NCBI GenBank assembly: GCA_905250885.1
Contig: CAJNOQ010000892.1
Location: forward strand, 1-39,523
Source: Didymodactylos carnosus
Taxonomy: Eukaryota; Rotifera; Eurotatoria; Philodinida; Philodinidae
DNA length: 39,523 bases
Direction of reading: 5' to 3'
Below, piece after piece: positions 1 to 10,113 of this stretch. Below the pieces are notes generated by a model. It did no database searches. It was given only the letters and a program-made list of their open reading frames with translations, and was not told the DNA's origin. Every line of letters begins with the position of its first letter. The first letter of the stretch is position 1. The position numbers were made by a program, and so were the translations under genes.

Positions 1-41
1 TCCAGTATTACGTTATTACAATGACTATCGCCATCTTTTCC

Positions 42-563
42 TCAAACGGCCGAAATTTCTTGGACATTCTTATTTGCACCATCTTCTTTTTCTTCGTCTT
101 CCACTGCAGCAGTTTTAACCTTTTTTGCTGTTGTTATTCCTTCTGATGTTCCGTCATTATTCACATAATCAATATCACGTTTACCATGACCATTCGTTTT
201 TTTTTCGTCGTCCGCGTGATCGGCATTACCATTCACTGTCACTAATTGATCATCAGCTTCCGAAATTTCTTTACTATTAACGGAATTTGGATAAGATTTA
301 CCATTCTGTGTTTCCAATGAATGTTGTTCAGTACCAGTCGTTGTTGATGTTGGTTCATCCGTTGGTGACGATGTTGCAGGTACCGTTGTATCAGCCTGTG
401 TTGTTAAGGTTTTTTCATCTGAGTTAACAGAAGCATCAGCCACATTCTCTCCTGGTTCTGTTACTTTTGAACTTTCCGGATCAGATTTTTTAGCGTTCTC
501 AACTGCAGATACTGGAGAGTCAGCAGTTGTACCATTTTGTAACTGTTGTTCTTCTGAAGACAT
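42..563 (-). CDS. Small acidic disordered protein, prothymosin-alpha-like
   Basis: A single open frame encodes 173 residues, from ATG (reverse complement of 561-563) to TGA at 42-44. The protein is hydrophilic and rich in Ser, Thr, Glu, Asp and Asn. It has no hydrophobic core, signal peptide or membrane segment, so it is probably intrinsically disordered. Near the C-terminus a GKR basic pair is followed about 20 residues later by KKVKT and an acidic run (EDEEKEDG). This spacing recalls the bipartite nuclear signal of prothymosin alpha (GKR...KKQKT plus acidic tail), a nuclear histone H1 and histone-binding protein. The long central acidic block of vertebrate prothymosin is missing, so the link is suggestive only. 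The start is the first ATG after upstream stops. A 5'-UTR intron upstream cannot be excluded, and the 3' end is cut by the window edge just after the stop. Any disordered nuclear protein would fit equally well. Confidence 0.55.
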   Translation of the reverse strand: MSSEEQQLQNGTTADSPVSAVENAKKSDPESSKVTEPGENVADASVNSDEKTLTTQADTTVPATSSPTDEPTSTTTGTEQHSLETQNGKSYPNSVNSKEISEADDQLVTVNGNADHADDEKKTNGHGKRDIDYVNNDGTSEGITTAKKVKTAAVEDEEKEDGANKNVQEISAV

Positions 564-1013
564 TCTTGTAAAAATAGAATAGAAATAGATTTAAATATAA
601 TATAAATGTATATGATAGGATAGAAATTTTGATTTGTAGTTCTTTCACTCAACACAGCAGAAATAGAAATGGCTGATTATGAATAGAAAAAAAACCAACC
701 ACTTCTATTTATATCCCATATCCAGCAATGAATCATACTTAAATGGATTACTCACTTGAAAACAAAAAATTAGATCTATTTTAGTGAATACCTTTAGATG
801 TTTAGTGGAAAACCTCTTAGAATCTTATCTGCATGAAAAAGAATGAAAGAAAACTAAAAGCAGCACATAAGGCACCAATGCATTAGGATAGTGGAGTTTA
901 CTAGTGATGAGTCATATTTTTATAGCGGTTTCATTGGTCCTTTGTTCACTGGGTATATGACATCAGCAATAAACACCATTCTTCAGTCAGAATCTAGTCC
1001 AGTTAATCTTATT

Positions 1014-1108
1014 AGAGCAGATTGAAATAGTGATCTCATTTCTTTCCCATCTTTCGTTCGTAGAAACGAAAGATGGGGAAAATTGAAAGCACTATTTCAA
1101 TCTGCTCT
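1014..1108. repeat. 95-bp near-perfect hairpin
   Basis: The arms, about 45 bp each, begin AGAGCAGATTGAAATAGTG on the left and end with its exact complement on the right. The inner stem CCCATCTTTCGTT pairs with AACGAAAGATGGG. Only 6 bases form the loop. A few mismatches and one bulge lie mid-stem. The size and shape resemble either a tiny foldback transposon or a microRNA-type precursor. No target duplication is visible, so the origin is open. Confidence 0.7.
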
Positions 1109-1653
1109 ATTCAATCCGTACTAAGAAAAGTTTTTCGTGTATCTCTGGTTTCTTTCTCAATAATATAGTAGTCGTAAGTAGAAACCTAAACCTATTTAAT
1201 CTGATTCTTGCTCTATTAGGGAAAAATGAAATGCTATCTCATATCTTGGAGGTCAGACGTAGTGTTCACTTGATTGATTAAGATACTGTGTTAATGCTGA
1301 AGCATTTACTGCTCAGGAACTAATCAGGAGCACTTGCTTGTCGTTCTTATCCTAACCTCTATACGTCTACTAAAAACTGATTTTAAGTGTGTCAGATCTA
1401 TGTTTAAACGGGGGGGGTGACCTCACCTTTTCTGCAGTATCCGATTTAGTTCGTAAAATTCAAATTGAAAAGCTATATGCAGCTAACTGATTTCGAGCCT
1501 CAAAATCGTGGATGTTTTTGTTGCTGTGGGTTTGTTAGTGTGTAAACAACAACTAACTTACTTGGCTGAATGTGTACTTGAAATGTTCTAGACAGATATG
1601 TCTCTTTATGATATAAAATAAGAGAACAACTGAACAAAACGAAAAAACGTGTG

Positions 1654-1672
1654 TATATATATATATATATAT
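1654..1672. repeat. (TA)n microsatellite
   Basis: A run of about nine TA dinucleotides follows GTG. Confidence 0.85.
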
Positions 1673-2315
1673 GAATGAAAACAACAAGAAGAGGACGGCG
1701 GACTAATGTAAGGAACTATAGTCAGTATATGTACAATAGTGAATAAGTGACGAACAAATAAATGAGTTGAAATAGGAAAAAGGAATGAAACAACAAATAT
1801 GACTGTCAGTGTTGCAAAGTCTTCCGATTTTGAGCTTCTTTTCCGATTGAATTCTGAATTTCCGATTTCTGGAGTTTTTTACTTTTTTCTGAAAAGTACA
1901 TATTCGTAAAAGAATTGAATTGATTAACATGACGCCATTCTTAAAGCAGTTCGTTTTTTCTTTTCACGTGTCATATATTTGATTGATATTAAGTGTAAAC
2001 AGTTTTATAATTTAATCTAAACCAGATCTATTAAAAGAGTACGTAGTCAAAAAAAATACACACATTTAGCGAAAATCCAGATATTCAGAAGACGTAGTTT
2101 TTTTTTTTGAGTTGTTTCACAGTTCACTGTTTTTCATGAATGAACGGTTAAAGCACAGTAGAAACAGTCAATACTTGAGATATTAAATTTTTGCAAATGT
2201 TGTTGGATGTGTTTTTTCTGTTGAACAAAAGAACACATACTATTACTGCAGTAAAAAGCTGTTATCTTTAACTTCTTAAAGTATTCTGGACAAAATGGTT
2301 CCCCGTGGATCTTCA

Positions 2316-2411
2316 AATTTATTGAAAATCCTCACCGATTTTCAAATTTATAGAAAATGTTGATTTTGAAATTTTTAGAAAATTCTCTTTGATTTTCTAT
2401 AAAAATTGGCA
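2316..2411. repeat. Degenerate GATTTTC / GAAAATC repeat block
   Basis: The motif GATTTTC and its complement alternate several times, separated by AT-rich spacers (for example GATTTTCAAATTTATAGAAAAT). A second block with the same motif lies at 3009-3132. The two may be copies of one decayed palindromic repeat. Confidence 0.45.
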
Positions 2412-3008
2412 CAATTGATGTCGCTGTAACGGACGAATCAGAAGCAAGATGCGTTCATAAAAGTGGCAGTTCTTGTCAGTTGACTTGCTTTTTTAGTTTA
2501 ACGACTGAAGATTGTTTCTCGCCCGATATTTCCGCATAGTGTTTTCCTGTATGTGTCTTTGTTTGCTGCTGCTATTTCATTATCATACATCTACTCAATG
2601 ATTTACAACTTCTCCATACTTTCTTCAGATTTTTTCAAGGGTAGTTTCGAAACAGGCCGCTGCTTCTCTTTTGGCACACTTTCAGACATAACTCGCTCCG
2701 GTTCCTAATCCAGATTTGTCTGTTTCTCTATTTTTATATTCTATTTAGTATCTTCCAAAAATTTAAGGCAATTTAACAACAGGAAAACAAAAAATAACAA
2801 AATTTAAGACAAGAAAACAACAGACTGTTTCTTTTTTAATGTTTTTTTAATAAAATTTTTACTGTTTCTCAATACTATTTAATGGTTGAATTTGTCTGGA
2901 ATAATTTATTCTGTTTATACAACAGATCTATGACGTCTGCGCCAAAGTCTGACGCAAGGAAGAAGTGTACTACTTTTCAGAAGTTATTATAAAAAATCCA
3001 TGTCGGTT

Positions 3009-3132
3009 TCAAGAATCTTGAAAATTGACACCGATTTTCTATATACACCGTAATCTTGAAAATTATTTAGAGAAAATCGCCGTTGATTTTCAGACAGTCT
3101 ATATATGATTTTCTATTTTACAGAAAATCGAA
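3009..3132. repeat. Second GATTTTC / GAAAATC repeat block
   Basis: At least five copies of GATTTTCTAT-like or complementary GAAAATC motifs occur in this stretch. They are related to the block at 2316-2411 and directly precede the foldback at 3257. Confidence 0.4.
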
Positions 3133-3256
3133 TTCGCGCATCGTCCCATACATAAATTGAATTCATTCATTTCATCATTGAAAATCGAAGTGAGCAGATT
3201 AGTAATGGGATGATAACGTTCTGAATTCGGATAGGGTAGATATTGTACTTCGACTA

Positions 3257-3417
3257 ATAATAGAGCACTAGCAAATAAGGAGATATCTCTTTTCGCACAT
3301 GCATATCTTTCTGTTCTCTTTCGTTTCAATCGACGTGCTGACGTGAGACAAAAAAATGTTCGCACACGAGATATCGTATGTGAAAAGAGATATCTCCTTA
3401 TTTACTAGTGCTCTAAT
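3257..3417. repeat. Foldback element with about 40-bp inverted arms
   Basis: The left arm (from about 3259) contains TAGAGCACTAG followed by AAATAAGGAGATATCTCTTTTC. The right arm (about 3382-3416) is its reverse complement with one mismatch in the first 35 bases. A weaker inner stem (CACATGCATATC against GATATCGTATGTG) extends the pairing. The element looks like a small palindromic MITE. No coding sequence is present. Confidence 0.7.
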
Positions 3418-3583
3418 ATAATCGAACGTGTGGAAATGAATTGAATTTGAAGTAAAGCTTCTTGATTGATGATCATTGATGAAAATAACAACTGTATAGG
3501 GGAACTTTGTATTGGGACTTTTACTGAAAGCACTATTATATCCAAAATTGAAAAAGTTAATGAAAAAATGCATCGACAGAGAA

Positions 3584-3910
3584 ACTAGGCCTCTAGCATT
3601 CAGAGAGAGATATACATATATCTGAGATATATCTCTATTGGCATTTGCTTCACATTTGTCACATTTTTCGTCACAGAAAAGGGAAAAACAAAATGCAAGA
3701 TCCACTGACAAAATGGCGTAGGCGTAACAGATAGAAGAAGAAACAGTCTGATATATTGAAAAACGAGTGACACAGTAGCCTGAAACATATCTTGCTGAAT
3801 AACTGTTCTCTTTTCTGTAAAGAAAAATGTGACAAATGTGAAGCAAATGCCAATAGAGATATATTATCTCAGGTATATGTATAACTCTGTTCGCATACTA
3901 GAGGCCTAAT
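3584..3910. repeat. Foldback element with about 100-bp inverted arms
   Basis: The left arm (3584-3681) and right arm (3810-3910) are inverted copies. Both carry TAGGCCTCTAG at the tip and, inward, TCTCTATTGGCATTTGCTTC then CACATTTGTCACATTTTTC. Arm identity is high in the inner half and lower at the tips. The spacer is about 128 bp. It lies only 167 bp from the foldback at 3257-3417. Confidence 0.75.
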
Positions 3911-4516
3911 ATTATTTCGCCGTGGCTTTTGATGTGAAAAAATTTGGTGTAGTTAAAAGATAGAGCGAAGTCAGGGCTACAAAATGGCTAATTCATTTTT
4001 TCTTACTTTCGAAACGTTAACAAAAGAAATCATTTTTGAATTTGGAAAGTTTTCGTTTTTTTGACTTTCATCTAATTCGCTTAGTTTTTTGATTGAAGTT
4101 TTGAAATTATAGTTTAGATATGATTTTCTAGAGTATTTTGCAGCGCATCTTTTAACAAAAACATCGAGTCTCGGAAACAAACCCAAACCAAGTTATAAGC
4201 AAAATATTGAGACTACCATTTATTCTTGGTCACCCGTTATCTTTTACTGATACGAAAATATGATGTTGTTCTTTGATTTTTGGCTTTACTTTATTTCATA
4301 AAGTTTAAAACGACTCTCTTAAATACATGGACAATAAGACCTCAAGCATGGATAAATGATGAGTATTAGCTTATTGCATTTTTGTATTTACTTTTTATAA
4401 ATTGGTAATAACAATTATGAAAAGTACGCAGTGTCCGATAAAAAGAAATACAATATAACAGAAAATTATTACGAAAGAATTACTTTAACATGATAAATGT
4501 AGGAGAGTAAAATAGT

Positions 4517-4522
4517 TTATTC
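4517..4522 (-). promoter_or_regulatory. Polyadenylation signal AATAAA of the dipeptidase gene
   Basis: AATAAA on the minus strand lies about 18 nt beyond the dipeptidase stop codon, so the 3' UTR would be very short. Confidence 0.55.
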
Positions 4523-4539
4523 CCATATTGTTTGCCCTT

Positions 4540-7211
4540 TTAAGCAGTTAGTTTTGCCACTTCTTGAAAATAAACACCCATTAGTTTCATCTGAAATAGA
4601 AGACAATATATACTTTACAGTGACACGAATTTCACTTCTAATCGATAATGAAATTTAACAGTAGTTGTGATTAGCAGTTTATTATTAAATGTCTCTAAAA
4701 TTAGCTTAGAAAACATTTCTAAGTAATCTGGGTAGTTCTTAATGGCACCTAAAACGCATAATAGAGTTTCTGGGTCACCTAGATATCTCTTACAGTGTAT
4801 AAACAGATTTATTTGGTTAACTGACATACTCCGTTCATATAATTTTCAATATCAAATTTTTCGTTTTGTGAATGTGCTCCATCATCACTAGCACCAATTG
4901 GTAAAAGTAAAACTGTTTTGCCTGTTAGTTCTTGGAATGTAATGGTTATTGGAATTGAACCGCCTTCTCTCGTTAAATCAGGTTCAATACCATGAACTGT
5001 GCAAAAAAAACAACAATAGAAGAGATAAAATAAAAGTGTTTTTGTTGGAAAAGAGGGTAAATACCCGCAAGCGTTGCTCTTCTGGCAGCTAAATATTGTG
5101 GACTAAAAAAAAAAGATGTACGATAAAATTAAATAACATTTTTTGTGCATATACAGACTCATTGAAATCGGCTACCCAGTAGTCACCTCCATGTTCTAAT
5201 TTCACAGAATATTTATTTGGTGAATGACGTATATTTTTCATTATATTATCAACGTGCTTTTCAATTAATTTTTCTACAGTTTTTATTTTCATGTTTGGAA
5301 CAATACGAATAGAAAATTTGCCCGTCACTTTTCGAGGAATAACAGTTTTACAACCAACTCCATCGAATGCACCTGAGAAACCAAAGAAAATACTCTTCAA
5401 TGATAAGAATTGATTAGAATAAAATTACGTACATACCATGAATTCCATGAATTGATAATGATGGATATCTCCAACGATGCATAAGAACTTTCTCTTTATC
5501 ATTTTCTTGTATTACTTGTTTAACACCAGCTTCAGCACAATAACTTTTCTAAAAGAAAAAGAAAAATACACGTCTTTCATTATCAAAAGATTTTGACAGG
5601 TATAAATTGATGACTTGATTTACTTCTCGGATCGCTAACTGTTGAGGTCACAAAAGATGCAAAACTCATAAAGCTAGAAATGAGCACTAAGAACTTCATC
5701 GATGATTGATTGAAGTAATAATCTGTCATGAAAGAAATTAAACTTACAACGTCAAATGTAATAGCTTTGTAAACATCTTCTTCTTGCGGATGTATTGGTG
5801 CAACATCATCGTACATACCATTGATTTTTATACAACCTTTTTCATCAACTAATGAATCAAGAATTGCAACTAAATCCGTCATAGCTTCATGACTAGAATA
5901 ATTTGGTAAAGAAAATGAGTATATTTATTTCTAAACTATTTGTTACTCATACATTGTTCCGCCAAAACAGCCACTATGGAGATCTTTTGTTGAACATTCT
6001 ACTTCGACGAAAAAATAGCAGATACCACTTTGAATAGAAAAAAGAAAGAAAGAACATCGTTTACTGTTTTCGTAAAGAAAGACATAATTACCGAAGTCCA
6101 TATTGGAGACAGGGTTTCTCCTTGCCCAACCAATAGCTATCGGAAATAACAACATAATCCACATCCTTAAAATAAAATATGGTTTTTCAATGAGATTTAT
6201 AGGCTGAAGATTAAATCCGAGCAAATTATGATGAAATCCATTTTCTAGTTTTCCTACATGGTTTCATTGTATTTCTTGATTTCATTTGTCTTATCTATTT
6301 ATCAATAAATAAATAAAAAGTTAAAAAAAATTTTCGATACAAACCATTAAATATGTTTTTTTTAATGATTTCAATAAATCTTCTAATCCTTCGCTACCAC
6401 ATTCCTCCATACTTTCTAATACGAACTAAAGAATCAGAGAAAAATTAATATCAAAAAATATGCAAACTAAAACTTTATTATTACCTTCACATTAACTGGT
6501 AATGGTTCGTTTAACTGCTGATATGCTTCAATGACATTGATCCAACTAAGGACTGGTCCTTTATCATCTGTACTACCTCGTCCAAACAATTTTTTATTTT
6601 TTTCTGTTAACTCAAACGGTTGGGTATCCCATCCGTCACTCACCAATGCTGAAGCAAAATTTAGGCATCAACAAATTGAGTTGAACGTCGAGTTACTCAT
6701 TGCTTACCTGGCTGCACATCTAGATGACCATAAATCAAAATTGTTTTCTTCGACTTATCATTTCCATATGTAGCTACAGTAACAAAACAGAAAAGTTAAA
6801 GAAAAAACGTGGTTCTATCACATTGAATGATAAAATACCTAATATAACAGGCGGTAGTGGAATTTTTGTACCATCAGGTAATTCTTGTTGACCAACATCG
6901 GCTAATTCAACTGTCATACCATATGTCCGTAAGAGCTAAAAACGAACAAAGATTGGAAGATTGTCAAAATAATTTAAATAAGAAAATTTCTACTTACATC
7001 TTGTGTCCAGTTTACCATTCTTATACATTCATGTCGTTGTTCTGTCCATGATGATACTGATGGAATAGCAACAGCATCACTTAATCGTTGAATATATTTT
7101 GCCTTGTTTTCGTCGATATAGCTAGACATAAGGAAAATCAGTTACTAAAATATATCGAATTATTAGCACCTACTTGAAAAAACGTTTCTGAAAATCTTCG
7201 CTGACGGGCAT
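4540..7211 (-). CDS. CNDP2: Cytosolic non-specific dipeptidase (M20 metallopeptidase, CNDP2-type), 14 exons
   Basis: The enzyme hydrolyses dipeptides such as Cys-Gly in the cytosol with two metal ions. Exons, 5' to 3': 7211-7174, 7121-6998, 6935-6839, 6773-6708, 6648-6485, 6425-6345, 6165-6092, 6027-5953, 5892-5748, 5548-5437, 5372-5159, 5102-5065, 4996-4830, 4590-4540. They join in frame to 1446 nt, or 481 residues (human CNDP2 has 475). All introns are GT-AG and most are 52-65 nt. Metal and active-site positions are present: His103 (YGHLDVQP), Asp136 ([10 protein letters not shown]), Glu170/Glu171 ([11 protein letters not shown]), Asp199 (ISDSYW), His232 (KDLHSG) and His451 (DGAHSQNEK). There is no signal peptide, which fits CNDP2 rather than secreted CNDP1. 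The start MPVSEDFQ is the only in-frame ATG ahead of the conserved YIDEN segment. The last exon encodes [16 protein letters not shown] and matches the family C-terminus; reading through the last intron would instead truncate the protein. The gene appears intact. Confidence 0.95.
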
Positions 7212-8193
7212 GATGTTTTAGACACAAGAGAAAATTAAATGATCTGAAAATTATCATTGAGAGATATTTAGACAAAATAGGAAAGAATTTAATAGCTTTT
7301 TAAATGCCTTGCTCCAAAAAATTGAGATAGAATATCCAGTAGGTTGAAATCAACGAGGTAGCAAAAAGTCGTCGAATTGTGAAAAAATTTAACGACCTGT
7401 TAAAACTTTCACTGGGATATAGATTGCAAACAAAAACCTGAAAAATTAGATAACTGTTAAGCCTTAGACTGGTTTGAAAGAGATGATGTTACATTGTTGA
7501 ATAGAAAAACGAAACACCTTTGTTAATTTTATTGATAAAAGAATAGTAAAAAGAGAATCCACTATCAAAACAAAATGTATATTCTATTTTCATCATTACA
7601 TTTATATTTATATAGGAAAGAAGAAGGTATATCATGCTATTTGCATATATCTTAAACAAACAAATCGAACAGAATCGTTTCTTGTCAGCTAAAAACATTA
7701 AAAAAATTGCTAAGAAGTGACTCGCTGAATACTTTAACCATATTTCAACAATTTCTTTTTTCTGTATGCTCTAAACATATTGTTTTTCTCATAAAATAAG
7801 AATCTCTGACAACTTTTAAAACAGTCACAGAATTAAAAAAACATGTTCCGTTTACACTTCCGACGTTAAGCAAAATTACGGCTAATATTCAATTCAAATG
7901 TGTGAAGTTGTGTCATAAACGTTATGTAACAAACAAAAATGCACAAAACGTTTCGTAACGTGGCAATGTGTGATAACAGTGCATTGAAATCGTGTACTGG
8001 TGTTGCATATTATTATGCTATGAGATTGATTCTCATTATTAATCATTTATTTTGTTGTTGATAGTTTTCGTTATCTCTTTCAAATTATGAAAATCTTGCT
8101 ATTCTTCTATTTGTGTTTTTCGTTTTTAAATACTCACTGAATAAATGCTCATAATTTTGTTTTATTTCATTGATACTTATTTTGTTTAATCGT
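7212..8193. other. Intergenic region, nothing recognised
   Basis: This is AT-rich sequence upstream of the dipeptidase start. It should hold that gene's promoter, but no TATA box or other element stands out. The short open frames are not coding-like. Confidence 0.5.
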
Positions 8194-9014
8194 TTAATCG
8201 TATTTTTGTTTCAATTTTGTTAATTTCATTTTATCATGGTCTTCTAACAACTGACGATGTTGTTTCAACGTCTCATTTTCAATGAAACATTGTCTGCTGG
8301 CCATAGTGAATGGCCAACTATCATTAAATTCATATACATTGTCTTGTTCAATTATTTTTGTTTAAAGATAATAAGTACAGGAACAATGTTAAAGAGCTCA
8401 AATTTTTGTCAGAACTTATAGAAAAAATTTTCAACTTTTTTTTTGCTAAAGATTGATCTTCTTTTTGCAGCTCATATGTCACCAAGATAATATCTTGTCA
8501 TTCGACGCCGATTAGACTAAAAAAATCGGAGAACAAACTGTGATTATGTGTAAAGATTATTAATAATTTTGCAATCGTTCATGAATGATGCTCATCTTTC
8601 TAATATCAGCCATATTCATTTGTTATGTTGAGCAATGAGTTTGTGTTTTGTTATTAATAATTGTTAGATAAAATCTTTTTGAAGATTGTTATGTGTAGTG
8701 CATTTTAAAATTATTGTTTATGCTTTTCAAATTTAACTTTAAATTTTCAACGATAATCGTTCGTATCATGTATTAATTTCACTACCCACATCTAATAGTT
8801 CCATTTTATATTCTTCTCATATTCAAACTCATGTTTTTGCTTAACGAAAAATAAAGCACGTTTTAATTGACTTTTTGTTTCAACAAACACAAATCTTTTT
8901 CCAGCTTGGTCATGTCATCTACTTATCGTTAATTATATTATTATCACCATCATTTTCTTGTACACTATTTGGTAATGAATGAAATACGTCTCGCCTCATT
9001 TGACTGGTTACCAT
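8194..9014 (-). pseudogene. Possible decayed coiled-coil gene (coding-like fragments in shifting frames)
   Basis: Several short stretches on the minus strand read like protein but lie in different frames, separated by stops. The first starts at ATG 9014 (MVTSQMRRDVFHSLPNSVQE, 31 codons to TAG). The second, around 8910-8790, reads GKRFVFVETKSQLKRALFFV and continues through KQKHEFEYE. A third includes EEYKMELLDVGSEINT. The clearest is the last, reading MASRQCFIENETLKQHRQLL from ATG 8304 and ending KLKQKYD at TAA 8194-8196. They are hydrophilic, rich in Lys, Glu and Gln, and could have formed a coiled coil. Consistent splice sites joining them were not found, so a frameshifted pseudogene is preferred over an intact multi-exon gene. 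The family is not recognised, and chance open reading in AT-rich DNA remains possible for the smaller pieces. Confidence 0.35.
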
Positions 9015-9698
9015 TTATCGGATCTGCAGAAGTAGAACGAGACTAATTATTTGCAAATAAGAAATTGATTGAATAAGTCTTATTTCAACAGATTAAAATG
9101 GTTTTTTTAAATATTAAGAAAAAAAAAATTTAAATCAAGATCCGCTCATCTTGATGAAGGATGTATTTTACTCAGAAGAATACAACTGAATTTTGATACT
9201 TGTATATTAATATCAATATCCATTAATGATGGAATTGTGTATTTCAACAAAACAAAAATGAAAAGAGAAACAGGTCAAGTAGCACTTATTCAAGCATAAG
9301 TCTAGTGGTGAATTGCTAAAAATAAGAGAGATCTAAGATATATTTTTTTATTATTCAACTATTTAGTCCACTATGACGAAGTGAGTTTATAATTAATCTA
9401 AAAAACAGTAAAACAAACAGTATTAATGAGCTTCGTACATTAAAGTATCTGACTATCAGCAAAGAAACAAAAATATCAAAGAATATAGGACACATACGCA
9501 ATGCGTTATGCTATGAAGAAGAAAAAAAACGCTTAGTGCGTATTTTCGGCCCAGTCGAACAAATTTCTTCCAAAAAGCTTCGACTTAATTCTGAAAAAAC
9601 TCAGATTTTTATCGTTTTCTACTAGAATGAGAAGTTTGTAAAATACATCTATAACCGATATTGTATAGAAACATTCGACAAAAAAAATATAATCGTCG

Positions 9699-9836
9699 TT
9701 AACCCTTTCAGGACGGGCGGCCACTGACTGTTTTGAGTAGAGAGACGTAGTATTTTAAAAAAGTATTTTGTATGTTTATGTTGTAGTATTTTATATGTTT
9801 TTTTCACGAAAAATAATCCCGTCCTGACAGGGTTAA
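9699..9836. mobile_element. piggyBac-type MITE, 138 bp with TTAA flanks
   Basis: TTAA occurs at both ends (9699-9702 and 9833-9836). Inside it the terminal inverted repeats CCCTTTCAGGACGGG and CCCGTCCTGACAGGG match at 14 of 15 positions. The TTAA duplication with a CCCT-start terminus is the hallmark of the piggyBac superfamily. The interior is about 100 bp, non-coding, and repeats the motif AGTATTTT three times, so the element is non-autonomous and depended on a transposase from elsewhere. Confidence 0.85.
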
Positions 9837-10107
9837 AATGATGGATCAAAAACGAAAAACTGAAACAAAAAAATGTGTTTTTCACAACTAGCAAAATTAT
9901 TGCAAAAACAAATGAAAGATCTTCAGAAAGAAATAATGTACATAATATATCAACAAACACAAAGGAATAAAGTCATCTTTTAAAGAATGCTAAAAGTGTT
10001 TACATGGCAACGAATATTTTAATTTGAGAAAACAAGTGTATGGTTTTTTGTTCATTGCAACATAAGGATAAAGGCTGAACACATGTGTTTTTATTTGAGA
10101 TTGAAGT

Positions 10108-10113
10108 TTTATT
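10108..10113 (-). promoter_or_regulatory. AATAAA overlapping the RRM-gene stop codon
   Basis: The minus strand reads CAATAAAAC, with the stop TAA lying inside AATAAA. If it is used, the transcript has almost no 3' UTR. Confidence 0.35.

Larger units (their letters stand above)
564..4539. other. Intergenic region with foldback repeats
   Basis: I find no supportable gene in this 4-kb stretch. It holds a 96-bp hairpin, a short (TA)n tract, two blocks of a repeated GATTTTC/GAAAATC motif and two larger palindromic elements, each listed separately. The remaining sequence is AT-rich and I see nothing in it. Open frames over 3268-3846 are artefacts of the palindromes. Confidence 0.6.

Noticed and set aside
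3268-3846. 192-codon minus-strand open frame
   Set aside because: It runs through both foldback elements, so its openness follows from palindromic repeat sequence. It has no domain and no conserved composition.
4615-4827. 70-codon minus-strand frame that could extend the dipeptidase
   Set aside because: It lies inside the last dipeptidase intron. Splicing 4830 to 4590 restores the family C-terminus, while this frame does not.
5583-5747. Read-through extension of the dipeptidase exon at 5748
   Set aside because: A clear GTAAGT donor ends the exon at 5748. The extension is hydrophobic and unlike any M20 peptidase; the next exon starts at 5548.
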